From: RGIG8748 sp045532255
Lineage (GTDB): Bacteria; Bacillota; Clostridia; UMGS1810
Assembly (NCBI GenBank): GCA_045532255.1
Contig: JAZSFO010000083.1
Span: 1 to 50,497, forward strand
DNA length: 50,497 nt
Reading direction: 5' to 3'
Part shown: positions 24,001 through 31,014 of the stretch, piece by piece
How positions within the stretch are numbered: position 1 is the first letter of the stretch
Layout of the letters: each line of letters begins with the position of its first letter
The notes under the pieces: generated by a model
Seen by the model: the letters and a program-made list of their open reading frames with translations, nothing else
What the model was told of the DNA's origin: nothing
Databases searched by the model: none
Translations under genes and position numbers: made by a program

Positions 24001-24062
24001 ATGGTTAATGCTAACGAAAGCAATAAAATTGTCATAAAAGTAATTATGTAATTCTCGTCCAT
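23991..24062 (-). CDS. Small hydrophobic toxin peptide 2 (type I toxin-antitoxin)
   Basis: A 23-residue peptide: MDENYIITFM, hydrophobic core TILLLSLALTI and KK tail. The ribosome site AAAGGAGGTGAT (24068-24079) matches the 16S rRNA 3' end over about a dozen bases, 5 bases before the ATG. The stop codon is in the shared terminator. Residues differ almost completely from toxin 1 although promoters and leader are nearly identical, so only hydrophobicity, length and basic tail are kept. An acidic N-terminus (DE) replaces the basic one of toxin 1. Confidence 0.75.
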   Translation of the reverse strand: MDENYIITFMTILLLSLALTIKK

Positions 24063-24159
24063 AAGCTATCACCTCCTTTTATAGAGATGATGGCATAACC
24101 GCCCAGCATTGCGCTTGTTTTGGTCTTACCTTTAACATCGGATTTCTCCGACGGAATAT

Positions 24160-24188
24160 ATTATATACCAAATTAAAACATTTTTCAA
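24160..24188 (-). promoter_or_regulatory. Toxin promoter, cassette 2
   Basis: TTGAAA (24183-24188), 17 bp, TATAAT (24160-24165) on the minus strand; the flanking bases match cassette 1. Confidence 0.8.
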
Positions 24189-24213
24189 GAATTTTTTTGT
24201 TTGTTGTTGCAGT

Positions 24214-24533
24214 ACAAATTGCTTCGTCCACTATACACTATCCCACATCACACTAGGTATGAATTTTGGGAACATTCGACCCAAATCTAAAGTAAAAATA
24301 CCGCCGCGCTGACACGCTCACTCAGAGCGAGGCATCGCTAAAACCGACGGACAGCAGCAGAAATTGATTTCCGTCGATTTTACGGAATTTTTACTTTGAT
24401 TTGTGCCAAATGTTTTATCCCAAAATTCATAAGGCATGTTATGTGGGATAGCGCATATTGTACGAGCGCACAGCGGAGGTTGTTCAATAAGTTGCGTCTT
24501 GCGGATTTCAAGGCAAAACATCTTCATAAAGCC
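24214..24533. repeat. Foldback repeat copy R3 (module A plus start of B)
   Basis: Complete module A with the nested arms seen at 7131-7400, followed by the first 25-30 bases of module B (GCGGATTTCAAGGCAAAACATCT), where homology stops. Same left-to-right orientation as R1. It directly follows toxin-antitoxin cassette 2, as R5 follows cassette 1. Confidence 0.82.
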
Positions 24534-24570
24534 ATATAATAAACTTGCCAATATTCGACATTTTATTTCG

Positions 24571-24600
24571 TTGACAAAACCTTGCAGTCTGTGATATAAT
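24571..24600 (+). promoter_or_regulatory. Promoter of the structured RNA
   Basis: TTGACA (24571-24576), 18 bp, TATAAT (24595-24600). No gene with a ribosome site follows before a strong terminator. Confidence 0.8.
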
Positions 24601-24606
24601 CACAAT

Positions 24607-24768
24607 TGCCAAATAAACTTTGAATAATGACACAAAATGGTGTAATTTTTTCCCTCTGGAAAAAACGTACACTCTGTTTCACACTGTTTTGTGTTATTGT
24701 GAAAGTTTGTTTGGCGACAAAAGAGTCGTGCGTTTTTCATGCGTCGGCTCTGTGCCGGCGCATTTTTT
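24607..24768 (+). ncRNA. Unassigned structured RNA, about 160 bases
   Basis: The predicted transcript begins near TTGCCAAATAAAC. Its first 35 bases pair with bases 24682-24715: a 14-bp stem (GCCAAATAAACTTT / AAAGTTTGTTTGGC), a small internal loop, then 12 bp (AATGACACAAAA / TTTTGTGTTATT). Inside, a hairpin of about 14 bp (GTGTAATTTTTTCC-CTCT-GGAAAAAACGTACAC) leaves a 14-base bulge on the 3' side. A terminator hairpin (24739-24748 with 24754-24763, then six T) ends it. A long rod with an asymmetric central bulge is reminiscent of 6S RNA, but I cannot confirm this. An alternative pairing GAGTCG / CGGCTC competes with the terminator, so attenuation is also possible. Confidence 0.55.
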
Positions 24769-24830
24769 AATATTACCAATACACATAAAATTCCGGAATT
24801 ATTATGTCGAAAAAAGCAAAGGATATTTAT

Positions 24831-24869
24831 ATGCAGAGGGAGTAATCACTACTTCCTCTGCATTTTTTT
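24831..24869 (+). terminator. Second terminator hairpin before fic
   Basis: ATGCAGAGG / CCTCTGCAT (24831-24839 with 24855-24863) followed by seven T. It would stop any read-through from the structured RNA before the fic promoter. A 13-codon frame (24803-24844) ends in this hairpin but has no ribosome site. Confidence 0.7.
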
Positions 24870-24899
24870 GGCTACCCAGAGCAACGGCAAGTTTTTTGG

Positions 24900-24928
24900 T
24901 TGATTTTTTCTAAAACATATAGTATAAT
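24900..24928 (+). promoter_or_regulatory. Promoter of fic
   Basis: TTGATT (24900-24905), 17 bp, TATAAT (24923-24928), 41 bases before the GTG start. Confidence 0.65.
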
Positions 24929-24969
24929 TAAGATAATACGCAAGATAATACTTATGAGAGGTGATTTTT

Positions 24970-25962
24970 GTGGGAACATATACACCGCCGTTTAATATAA
25001 CAAACGGGATGCTCACGCTTGTTTCAAGCATATCCGAAAAGCTTGGCAAAATCAGCGTTACAAGTAATATGCAATCCAAACCGCATTTAAGAAAAAACAA
25101 CCGCATCCAGTCAATACATTCTTCCCTTAAGATAGAAGCAAATTCTCTTACCATAGGTCAGGTAAGGGATGTTATTGACGGAAGGATGGTTTTTGGCGAA
25201 CAAAAAGAAATTCAGGAAGTAAAAAACGCATATTCCTCTTATGAGAAGATTTCCAAAATCAATCCCTTTGATATAAATGAACTCAAAAGCTACCACAGGA
25301 TTATGACAAAATATCTTGTTGATGAACCGGGAGAATTCCGCAAGGGTGAAGAAGGCGTTTTCAGCGGAGACAAATGTATTTTCATGGCTCCGCCTGCAAG
25401 AATGGTGCCCGAGCTTATGGAAAATCTCTTTGATTGGCTTTTAGGAAGCAAGAATAAAGTGCATCCGCTTATTATGGCAGGTGTATTCCACTATGAATTT
25501 GTGTTTATACATCCTTTCCCCGATGGTAACGGAAGAATGGCAAGATTGTGGCACAGTGCGTTTTTAACAAAGTGGAATCCGATATTTGAATATATACCGA
25601 TAGAAAGTCAGATTGAAAAATTTCAGGATGAATATTATGACGCTATCGCAAGGTGCCATACAGAAGGAAGCTCAAACACTTTTATTCTGTTTATATTGGA
25701 ACAGATTGATAAAATACTTAATGAAATTATAAAACAGATTTCAATATCTGACGAGAATGTCTCTGAATATGTAAAAAGACTTCTTGATGTAATGGAATAC
25801 GATGTGCCATACACATTATTATCTCTTATGGAATTGCTTGGTCTTAAATCAAAAGAAACTATAAGAAGACACTATATCCATCCGGCATTAGAGCTTGGTC
25901 TTATACAAATGACACTGCCTGACAAACCGCAAAGCAGAAACCAAAGATATATAAAGAAATAA
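24970..25962 (+). CDS. Fic-domain protein with C-terminal winged helix
   Basis: Fic proteins transfer AMP (or another nucleotide moiety) from ATP to hydroxyl side chains of target proteins. The catalytic motif HPFPDGNGR is intact at residues 181-189. An N-terminal helix carries SLKIEA (residues 52-57), a class II inhibitory motif (S/T)xxxE(G/N) with alanine at the last position, so the protein probably inhibits itself through Glu56. The C-terminus (about 265-330) looks like a winged helix (YTLLSLMELLGLKSKETIRRHY). Start chosen as GTG at 24970 because GAGGTGAT lies just upstream; 330 residues. It stands alone with its own promoter, so no separate antitoxin is needed. Confidence 0.92.
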   Translation: MGTYTPPFNITNGMLTLVSSISEKLGKISVTSNMQSKPHLRKNNRIQSIHSSLKIEANSLTIGQVRDVIDGRMVFGEQKEIQEVKNAYSSYEKISKINPFDINELKSYHRIMTKYLVDEPGEFRKGEEGVFSGDKCIFMAPPARMVPELMENLFDWLLGSKNKVHPLIMAGVFHYEFVFIHPFPDGNGRMARLWHSAFLTKWNPIFEYIPIESQIEKFQDEYYDAIARCHTEGSSNTFILFILEQIDKILNEIIKQISISDENVSEYVKRLLDVMEYDVPYTLLSLMELLGLKSKETIRRHYIHPALELGLIQMTLPDKPQSRNQRYIKK

Positions 25963-26003
25963 TTTTTCCGTCTGTTTTTCACAACGTATAGAGGTAAGTG
26001 CAG

Positions 26004-26025
26004 AGGGGGCTGACACCAGCCCCCT
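26004..26025. terminator. Hairpin between convergent fic and trxB
   Basis: AGGGGGCT / AGCCCCCT (26004-26011 with 26018-26025). GC-rich stem between convergent genes, but without a clean T-run on either side, so efficiency is uncertain. Confidence 0.5.
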
Positions 26026-26045
26026 GCTATAAAAAAATATTAACT

Positions 26046-26948
26046 TTATCTCAAATAATCACAAGCCGCAAGTGCCGCAACAGCACCGTCTGCAGCCGCG
26101 GTTGCAACCTGACGGATTTTCTTCGTACGGCAGTCTCCCGCAACAAAAATTCCGTCTGTATCGGTCCTGCAATCCTCTCCCGATATTACATAGCCTGCAT
26201 TATCAAGCGTTGTAATATCCGAGAATGCATCATTCTGCGGAAGAAGTCCTATTGCAACAAAAAGACCGTCAAGCCTAACTTCGCTCTCGGTGTCTTTGCC
26301 CTTAAGCCTTACACCCTCAAAGGCATCTTCACCCAAAAGCTCTGTCACAACTACTCCCGTTATTACCTCAATATTATCTTTCTTTTCTATACTTTCCTGA
26401 AGCCTGTCTTCGCCCGTGAGGAAGTCGAGGTTCTGCATTACATAAACCTTTTCGCAGGTTTCCGAAAGAAGAAGCGCTTCCTGCAATGCGGAATTACCCC
26501 CTCCGACAACTCCAACGGTCTTGCCCTCATAAAAGGCTCCGTCACAAACTGCACAAAAGGATATTCCCTCTCCGATAAAGCCGTCCTCCTTGGGAAGTCC
26601 AAGTAAACGATGCTTGGTGCCTGTTGCGATTATAACGGTCTTTCCTAAGAATTCTCCGTCATCGCACACAACCCTGTGCACCTCTCCGGGAATAATCTTC
26701 TCTGCCGTCATACATTCAATCTCGGCATCGAGTGCCATAGCCTGAGATATAAGCTGCTCTGCAAACTCACTTCCCGTAACACTCATAAATCCGGGGATGT
26801 TCTCCACCTTGGGCGATGAGGTTATCTGTCCTCCGAAGGTTTCCTTTTCTATAACAAGAACCTTCTTGTTTGCTCGCCCTGCATAGATTGCGGCGGTCAG
26901 CCCCGCAGGGCCGCCGCCGATAATGATTATATCATAAATACTGTTCAT
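26046..26948 (-). CDS. trxB: Thioredoxin reductase-like flavoprotein
   Basis: FAD-dependent NAD(P)H:disulfide reductase of about 300 residues. It has the FAD loop DIIIIGGGPAGLTAAIYAGRA, the redox pair CAVC in ISFCAVCDGAFY (about residue 132), the nucleotide loop GVVGGGNSALQEALLL and the final GIFVAGDCRTKKIRQVATAAADGAVAA. The start is ATG at 26948, 5 bases after the nrdD stop codon, with AAGGTG upstream; the GTG at 26957 overlaps the stop. Linkage to an NrdD bearing a glutaredoxin domain suggests that this reductase delivers electrons to ribonucleotide reduction; that specific pairing is inference. Confidence 0.92.
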   Translation of the reverse strand: MNSIYDIIIIGGGPAGLTAAIYAGRANKKVLVIEKETFGGQITSSPKVENIPGFMSVTGSEFAEQLISQAMALDAEIECMTAEKIIPGEVHRVVCDDGEFLGKTVIIATGTKHRLLGLPKEDGFIGEGISFCAVCDGAFYEGKTVGVVGGGNSALQEALLLSETCEKVYVMQNLDFLTGEDRLQESIEKKDNIEVITGVVVTELLGEDAFEGVRLKGKDTESEVRLDGLFVAIGLLPQNDAFSDITTLDNAGYVISGEDCRTDTDGIFVAGDCRTKKIRQVATAAADGAVAALAACDYLR

Positions 26949-26953
26949 CTGTA

Positions 26954-29323
26954 TCACACCTTAAGTACCTTTTTGATATCAGAAACACCTGCATATTTGC
27001 TTACCATGCCGTCCTTTGCGATAACAAGTGTAGGTGCCTGCTTGATATCAAGAGCTTCTGCAAGCTCTTTGTTCTCGTTTGCGAGAAGTTTTGTATAGCC
27101 AATCCCCTCTTTGTCAAGAAGTGTGCATGCAATCTTACAGTTAGGACATGTAGCGGTAGTAAAGATATAGTAGCCGTCAGCTATAACAGATTTTGTTTCT
27201 TCTGTCTTTGCACATTCCTGAGCCTGCTTCTTGATGCCTGATGTAAGCTTGGAATTGGCTATATCGTAAACCTTACGCTCCTTGTATTCCTGTGCCTTAC
27301 CGTCATTCCAGTTCTGTACGGGACGGTAGTAGCCTGTTATACGGCTGTAAACCTCTGTGGGACCTCCGCACTCGGGACAGGTAAATTCCTCACCCTGAAT
27401 ATATCCGTGGTTCTTACATACGGAATATGTGGGAGACAGAGTATAATACGGCAGGCTGTAATTTTCGGCAATCTTGCGGACAAGGTTTGCAGCAGCCTTC
27501 CAATCGGGGAGCTTTTCGCCGAGGAATGCGTGGAATACTGTACCTGATGTATAAAGTGTCTGCAATTCGTCCTGAATATCAAGAGCTGTGAATATATCCT
27601 CTGTGTATCCAACAGGAAGATGCGAGCTGTTTGTGTAGTAGGGTGTTCCATCCTCTTCGCCTGCTGTGATGATGTCGGGATAGTGCTTTAAGTCGTGCTT
27701 TGCAAGACGGAAAGCTGTAGACTCTGCAGGCGTAGCTTCGAGGTTGTAAAGGTCGCCGTACTGCTCCTGATAATCAGAGAGGCGGTCACGCATGTGATTT
27801 AATACATCCTTTGTAAACTGCTGTGTCTTTTCGTTTGTAAGGTCAGCCTTAAGCCACTTAGCATTGAGACCAACTTCGTTCATACCTACAAGGCCGATTG
27901 TTGAGAAGTGGTTATCAAAACTTCCAAGGTATCTCTTTGTATACGGATAGAGACCCGCATCAAGTAGCTTGCTGATAACTGTTCTCTTAACCTTAAGTGA
28001 ACGGGCAGCGATATCCATCATGTGATCGAGCTTCTTGTAGAAGTCTGCTTCATCTACTGCAAGGTATGCAATTCTGGGCATATTGATTGTAACAACGCCG
28101 ACAGAACCTGTGGATTCTCCGCTTCCGAAGAAACCGCCCGACTTCTTACGAAGCTCACGGAGGTCAAGACGGAGACGGCAGCACATGCTTCGTACATCGC
28201 TCGGCTCCATATCGCTGTTGATATAGTTTGAGAAGTACGGTGTTCCATACTTTGATGTCATTTCAAAAAGGAGACGGTTGTTTTCTGTATCGGACCAGTC
28301 GAAGTTTCTTGTAATTGAATATGTGGGGATAGGATACTGGAATCCTCTTCCATTAGCATCGCCGTCTATCATAATTTCGATAAACGCCCTGTTTATCATA
28401 TCCATTTCCTTCTGGCAGTCCTTGTACTTGAAGTCAAGCTCCTTACCGCCTACAATACAGTTAAGCTCAGCGAGGTCGTGAGGAACAACCCAGTCAAGAG
28501 TAATGTTTGAGAACGGTGCCTGTGTACCCCAACGGCTGGGTGTGTTTACGCCGTATATAAAGGACTCTATACACTTCTTTGTCTGGTCGTATGTAAGGTT
28601 ATCCACCTTTACAAACGGAGCAAGATATGTGTCGAAGGAAGAGAATGCCTGTGCTCCTGCCCACTCGTTCTGCATAATACCAAGGAAGTTAACCATCTGG
28701 TTACAGAGTGTTGCAAGGTGGCTTGCGGGTGCAGATGTTATCTTGCCGGGAACACCGCCCAGGCCCTCCTGAATAAGCTGTTTGAGAGACCATCCTGCAC
28801 AGTAGCCTGTAAGCATGGAAAGGTCGTGAAGATGGATATCCGCATTGCGGTGTGCATTGCCGATTTCGTCATCGTATATTTCGGACAGCCAATAGTTAGC
28901 TGTAATTGCACCCGAGTTACTAAGAATAAGTCCGCCTACGGAATATGTTACTGTGGAATTCTCCTTAACACGCCAGTCGCTTATATCAAGGTAGTTATCT
29001 ACAATAGCCTTGTAGTCTACCATTGTGGCATTGATGTTACGGATTTTTTCTCTCTGACGGCGGTAGATGATGTATGCCTTTGCAACATCGTCATAGCCTG
29101 CCTTGATAAGTACGGATTCAACGCTGTCCTGAATCTTTTCTACTTCGATTTTCTTATCCTCAATCTGAGGTTCAAATTCTGCCGTTACCTTTAAGGCAAG
29201 GAAATCTATAATGTCATCGTTATATTGTCTACTGCAAGCATCAAAGGCCTGGGAAATGGCTGTGCTTATCTTTTTGATATCAAAAGAAGCGAGCTTCCCG
29301 TCTCTTTTTACAACATTATACAT
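26954..29323 (-). CDS. nrdD: Anaerobic ribonucleoside-triphosphate reductase with fused glutaredoxin domain
   Basis: Oxygen-sensitive class III enzyme making dNTPs from NTPs with a glycyl radical. The start is ATG at 29323 (789 residues), 8 bases after AAAGGAG. Residues 1-90 form an ATP-cone (YNVVKRDGKLASFDIKKIS). The thiyl cysteine is probably one of Cys381/382 (SMCCRLRLDLREL). Zinc-site cysteines are near 636, 649 and 652 (FTCPECGG). The glycyl radical site is RITGYYRPVQNWNDGK, with Gly664. Unusually, residues 710-789 form a glutaredoxin-like domain with CPNC at 726-729 and a cis-proline in KQAPTLVIA. This argues for thiol rather than formate as reductant. Its own promoter and NrdR box lie in the 116 bp before it. 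Confidence 0.95.
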   Translation of the reverse strand: MYNVVKRDGKLASFDIKKISTAISQAFDACSRQYNDDIIDFLALKVTAEFEPQIEDKKIEVEKIQDSVESVLIKAGYDDVAKAYIIYRRQREKIRNINATMVDYKAIVDNYLDISDWRVKENSTVTYSVGGLILSNSGAITANYWLSEIYDDEIGNAHRNADIHLHDLSMLTGYCAGWSLKQLIQEGLGGVPGKITSAPASHLATLCNQMVNFLGIMQNEWAGAQAFSSFDTYLAPFVKVDNLTYDQTKKCIESFIYGVNTPSRWGTQAPFSNITLDWVVPHDLAELNCIVGGKELDFKYKDCQKEMDMINRAFIEIMIDGDANGRGFQYPIPTYSITRNFDWSDTENNRLLFEMTSKYGTPYFSNYINSDMEPSDVRSMCCRLRLDLRELRKKSGGFFGSGESTGSVGVVTINMPRIAYLAVDEADFYKKLDHMMDIAARSLKVKRTVISKLLDAGLYPYTKRYLGSFDNHFSTIGLVGMNEVGLNAKWLKADLTNEKTQQFTKDVLNHMRDRLSDYQEQYGDLYNLEATPAESTAFRLAKHDLKHYPDIITAGEEDGTPYYTNSSHLPVGYTEDIFTALDIQDELQTLYTSGTVFHAFLGEKLPDWKAAANLVRKIAENYSLPYYTLSPTYSVCKNHGYIQGEEFTCPECGGPTEVYSRITGYYRPVQNWNDGKAQEYKERKVYDIANSKLTSGIKKQAQECAKTEETKSVIADGYYIFTTATCPNCKIACTLLDKEGIGYTKLLANENKELAEALDIKQAPTLVIAKDGMVSKYAGVSDIKKVLKV

Positions 29324-29360
29324 AGTATTATCTCCTTTTTTCTGATTGTGAAGTAAGCTC

Positions 29361-29389
29361 ATTGTATCACATATATGGTATGTTGTCAA
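29361..29389 (-). promoter_or_regulatory. Promoter of nrdD-trxB
   Basis: TTGACA (29384-29389), 17 bp, TACAAT (29361-29366) on the minus strand, 38 bases before the nrdD start, downstream of nrdG. Confidence 0.82.
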
Positions 29390-29397
29390 TAGCAAAA

Positions 29398-29413
29398 ACA
29401 CAATATATTGTGT
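29398..29413 (-). promoter_or_regulatory. NrdR box
   Basis: Perfect 16-bp palindrome ACACAATATATTGTGT, agreeing with the known NrdR consensus, ending 8 bases upstream of the -35 element. NrdR is the ATP/dATP-sensing repressor of ribonucleotide reductase genes. A second, much weaker half-match lies in the promoter spacer near 29368-29383, about 30 bp away, the usual distance between paired boxes. Confidence 0.85.
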
Positions 29414-29439
29414 TTTTTTGAAATGTAACACAATTGTAA

Positions 29440-30126
29440 TCAAACGCCCCGTGCAGTTGTATCCTTAACATAAAGACGCGAGATATCAGCCATCTCCTGC
29501 ATTTGCTCGTCGCTTAGCGGTGTGAGGGTCTTGTTCGGAACATTTTCCGTAAGGAGAAAATTCTGCAGGAAGTATCTTTTTGCGCCCTTAATCGCCTCTC
29601 CTATTTCGTGCATATCCGAGGGGGTGTGAAGCTCCTGAGCAAGAGTTGTACGCAGTTCATAGTCAACACTTCCCGACAGAAGAAATTCTATGCTTTCCTT
29701 AATATCATCTATATTTACATTTCTACCTGCGGTAATGGGGTATTTTGAGAAGGAATTCTTTATATCCATAGCAACATAATCTACAAGCCCTTTTTCGCAA
29801 AGCTCCTTAAGTCTCTTAGGAAATGTGCCGTTGGTGTCGAGCTTTACCGCATAGCCAAGTTCCTTGACCTTACTGATAAAGTCCGAAATCCCCTCGTGAA
29901 GAAGCGGTTCTCCTCCCGAGATACATACTCCCTCGAGAATTCCCTGCCTTTTTTTGAGAAATGCCAGAACCTCTTCTTCCTCTATATTATCCTTGGGACT
30001 GCCGTCTATAAGCTGTGAATTGTGGCAATAGGGGCAAAAGAAGTTACACCCCTTGGTAAAGAGAATACATGCGACCTTGCCCGGATAATCCAGCAGGGTT
30101 AGTTTTTGAAATCCGCCGAAATTCAT
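29440..30126 (-). CDS. nrdG: Anaerobic ribonucleotide reductase activating enzyme (radical SAM)
   Basis: Installs the glycyl radical on NrdD using S-adenosylmethionine and a [4Fe-4S] cluster. The 228-residue protein has the cluster motif CNFFCPYC (CxxxCxxC, about residues 26-33), GVCISGGEPLLHEG and the following radical SAM features. Some relatives are annotated as pyruvate-formate-lyase activators, but the downstream nrdD fixes the role. It overlaps the creatininase gene upstream by 4 bases (ATGA), and nrdD follows after a 116-bp regulated gap, so nrdG may be expressed partly separately from nrdD. Confidence 0.92.
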   Translation of the reverse strand: MNFGGFQKLTLLDYPGKVACILFTKGCNFFCPYCHNSQLIDGSPKDNIEEEEVLAFLKKRQGILEGVCISGGEPLLHEGISDFISKVKELGYAVKLDTNGTFPKRLKELCEKGLVDYVAMDIKNSFSKYPITAGRNVNIDDIKESIEFLLSGSVDYELRTTLAQELHTPSDMHEIGEAIKGAKRYFLQNFLLTENVPNKTLTPLSDEQMQEMADISRLYVKDTTARGV

Positions 30127-30965
30127 ATTTTACTTCTCCATTCCTCATAATACTCTCTTGAAATCGTTTCTTCCTTAAGGAACTTAAACACCTCAGCCGC
30201 CTTGGATACAGAATATTCCATCATTGCCGAGGCTATGCCCGCCGACATTCCCTCGTGCATATCTCCCCCGTAGGAATTGGGGTAGTTTGCCATCCATGCG
30301 AAGGGCGAGTTGATTTTGAGCTTTGAAAAGGCATCAAATCTGTGTGTAGAGCTTCCGCTCTCGGCATCCATTTTATCAAGACGGACAAGAGAGGGATTTA
30401 CAGCATATATCCAGCCTGTCTCTATAAAGCAGGCATGTCCGTAACGCTTTTTTGCATCTGTATACGCCTTGAGGGTCTCTCGGTCCTCGCTCGTGAGCTT
30501 TCCGTAATTTCCCGAAAGGATTTTGTTTGGAAGCGGAAAGTCCGCCCCCGGCGAATAGTCAAAGACCATGTATCCCCTATCCGACATAAGTGTGCTTCGG
30601 GAGAACTGGTTTATCATGGACTGGTTTCCGCCGTGACCGTTGAATATCAGGATTTTGTCAAAGCCGTTTCGGTGGATTTCGTCACAAAGCTCGGTAAGAA
30701 GCATCTGTCTTAAGCTATCGGATAGCATTATTGTGCCCTTAAACTCCCCTGCACCTGTCTTTTCCCCAAAATGCAGGGTCGGGAAAACGCACACACTCTC
30801 CCTCTCGGATGCCCTGAGGGCTATTTCCTCCGCAAGAATGGAATCCGTTCCGACAGGAAGGTGCTGACCATGCTTTTCCATACATCCTATGGGGATAACA
30901 CACACTCCGCATGAGTCTTCTATTGCTTTTTGAAATTCTTCTTCTCGTAAATTCTGCCACTTCAT
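30123..30965 (-). CDS. Creatininase-family amidohydrolase
   Basis: Zinc/manganese-dependent hydrolase of the creatininase superfamily (280 residues), whose members open cyclic amides, as in creatinine, formamidopyrimidines in riboflavin synthesis, or mycofactocin precursors. The metal-binding IGCMEKHGQHLPVGTDS (about residues 27-43) and the ILIFNGHGGNQSM motif (about 107-119) are intact. The true substrate cannot be read from sequence. Coupled to nrdG by a 4-base overlap, though no mechanistic link to ribonucleotide reduction is known. The ribosome site is weak (GTGGTAGAAT). Confidence 0.85.
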   Translation of the reverse strand: MKWQNLREEEFQKAIEDSCGVCVIPIGCMEKHGQHLPVGTDSILAEEIALRASERESVCVFPTLHFGEKTGAGEFKGTIMLSDSLRQMLLTELCDEIHRNGFDKILIFNGHGGNQSMINQFSRSTLMSDRGYMVFDYSPGADFPLPNKILSGNYGKLTSEDRETLKAYTDAKKRYGHACFIETGWIYAVNPSLVRLDKMDAESGSSTHRFDAFSKLKINSPFAWMANYPNSYGGDMHEGMSAGIASAMMEYSVSKAAEVFKFLKEETISREYYEEWRSKI

Positions 30966-30978
30966 ATTATTCTACCAC

Positions 30979-31009
30979 AAGTGCAGGTTTCCTTACAAAA
31001 CCTGCACTT
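30979..31009 (-). terminator. Stem-loop after the large SLH gene
   Basis: Perfect 12-bp stem (AAGTGCAGGTTT / AAACCTGCACTT) with a 7-base loop, between the SLH gene stop codon and the creatininase start. It lacks a T-run on the minus strand but ends in a T-rich tract on the plus strand. Confidence 0.5.
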
Positions 31010-31014
31010 CCCTT

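Noticed and set aside
24607..24768. Retron msr-msd or type III antitoxin RNA
   Set aside because: No reverse transcriptase nearby and no tandem pseudoknot repeats or ToxN-like gene; left as an unassigned structured RNA.
24803..24844. 13-codon frame beginning MSKKAKDIYMQRE before the terminator at 24831
   Set aside because: No Shine-Dalgarno sequence; could be a leader peptide, but nothing downstream suggests attenuation.
25998..26606. 202-codon plus-strand frame opposite trxB
   Set aside because: Shadow of the well-supported trxB gene; starts within the convergent terminator hairpin and has no recognisable domain.
29368..29383. Second NrdR box in the nrdD promoter spacer
   Set aside because: Only about 9 of 16 positions match. 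The distance to the strong box fits, but the sequence alone is not enough to call it.
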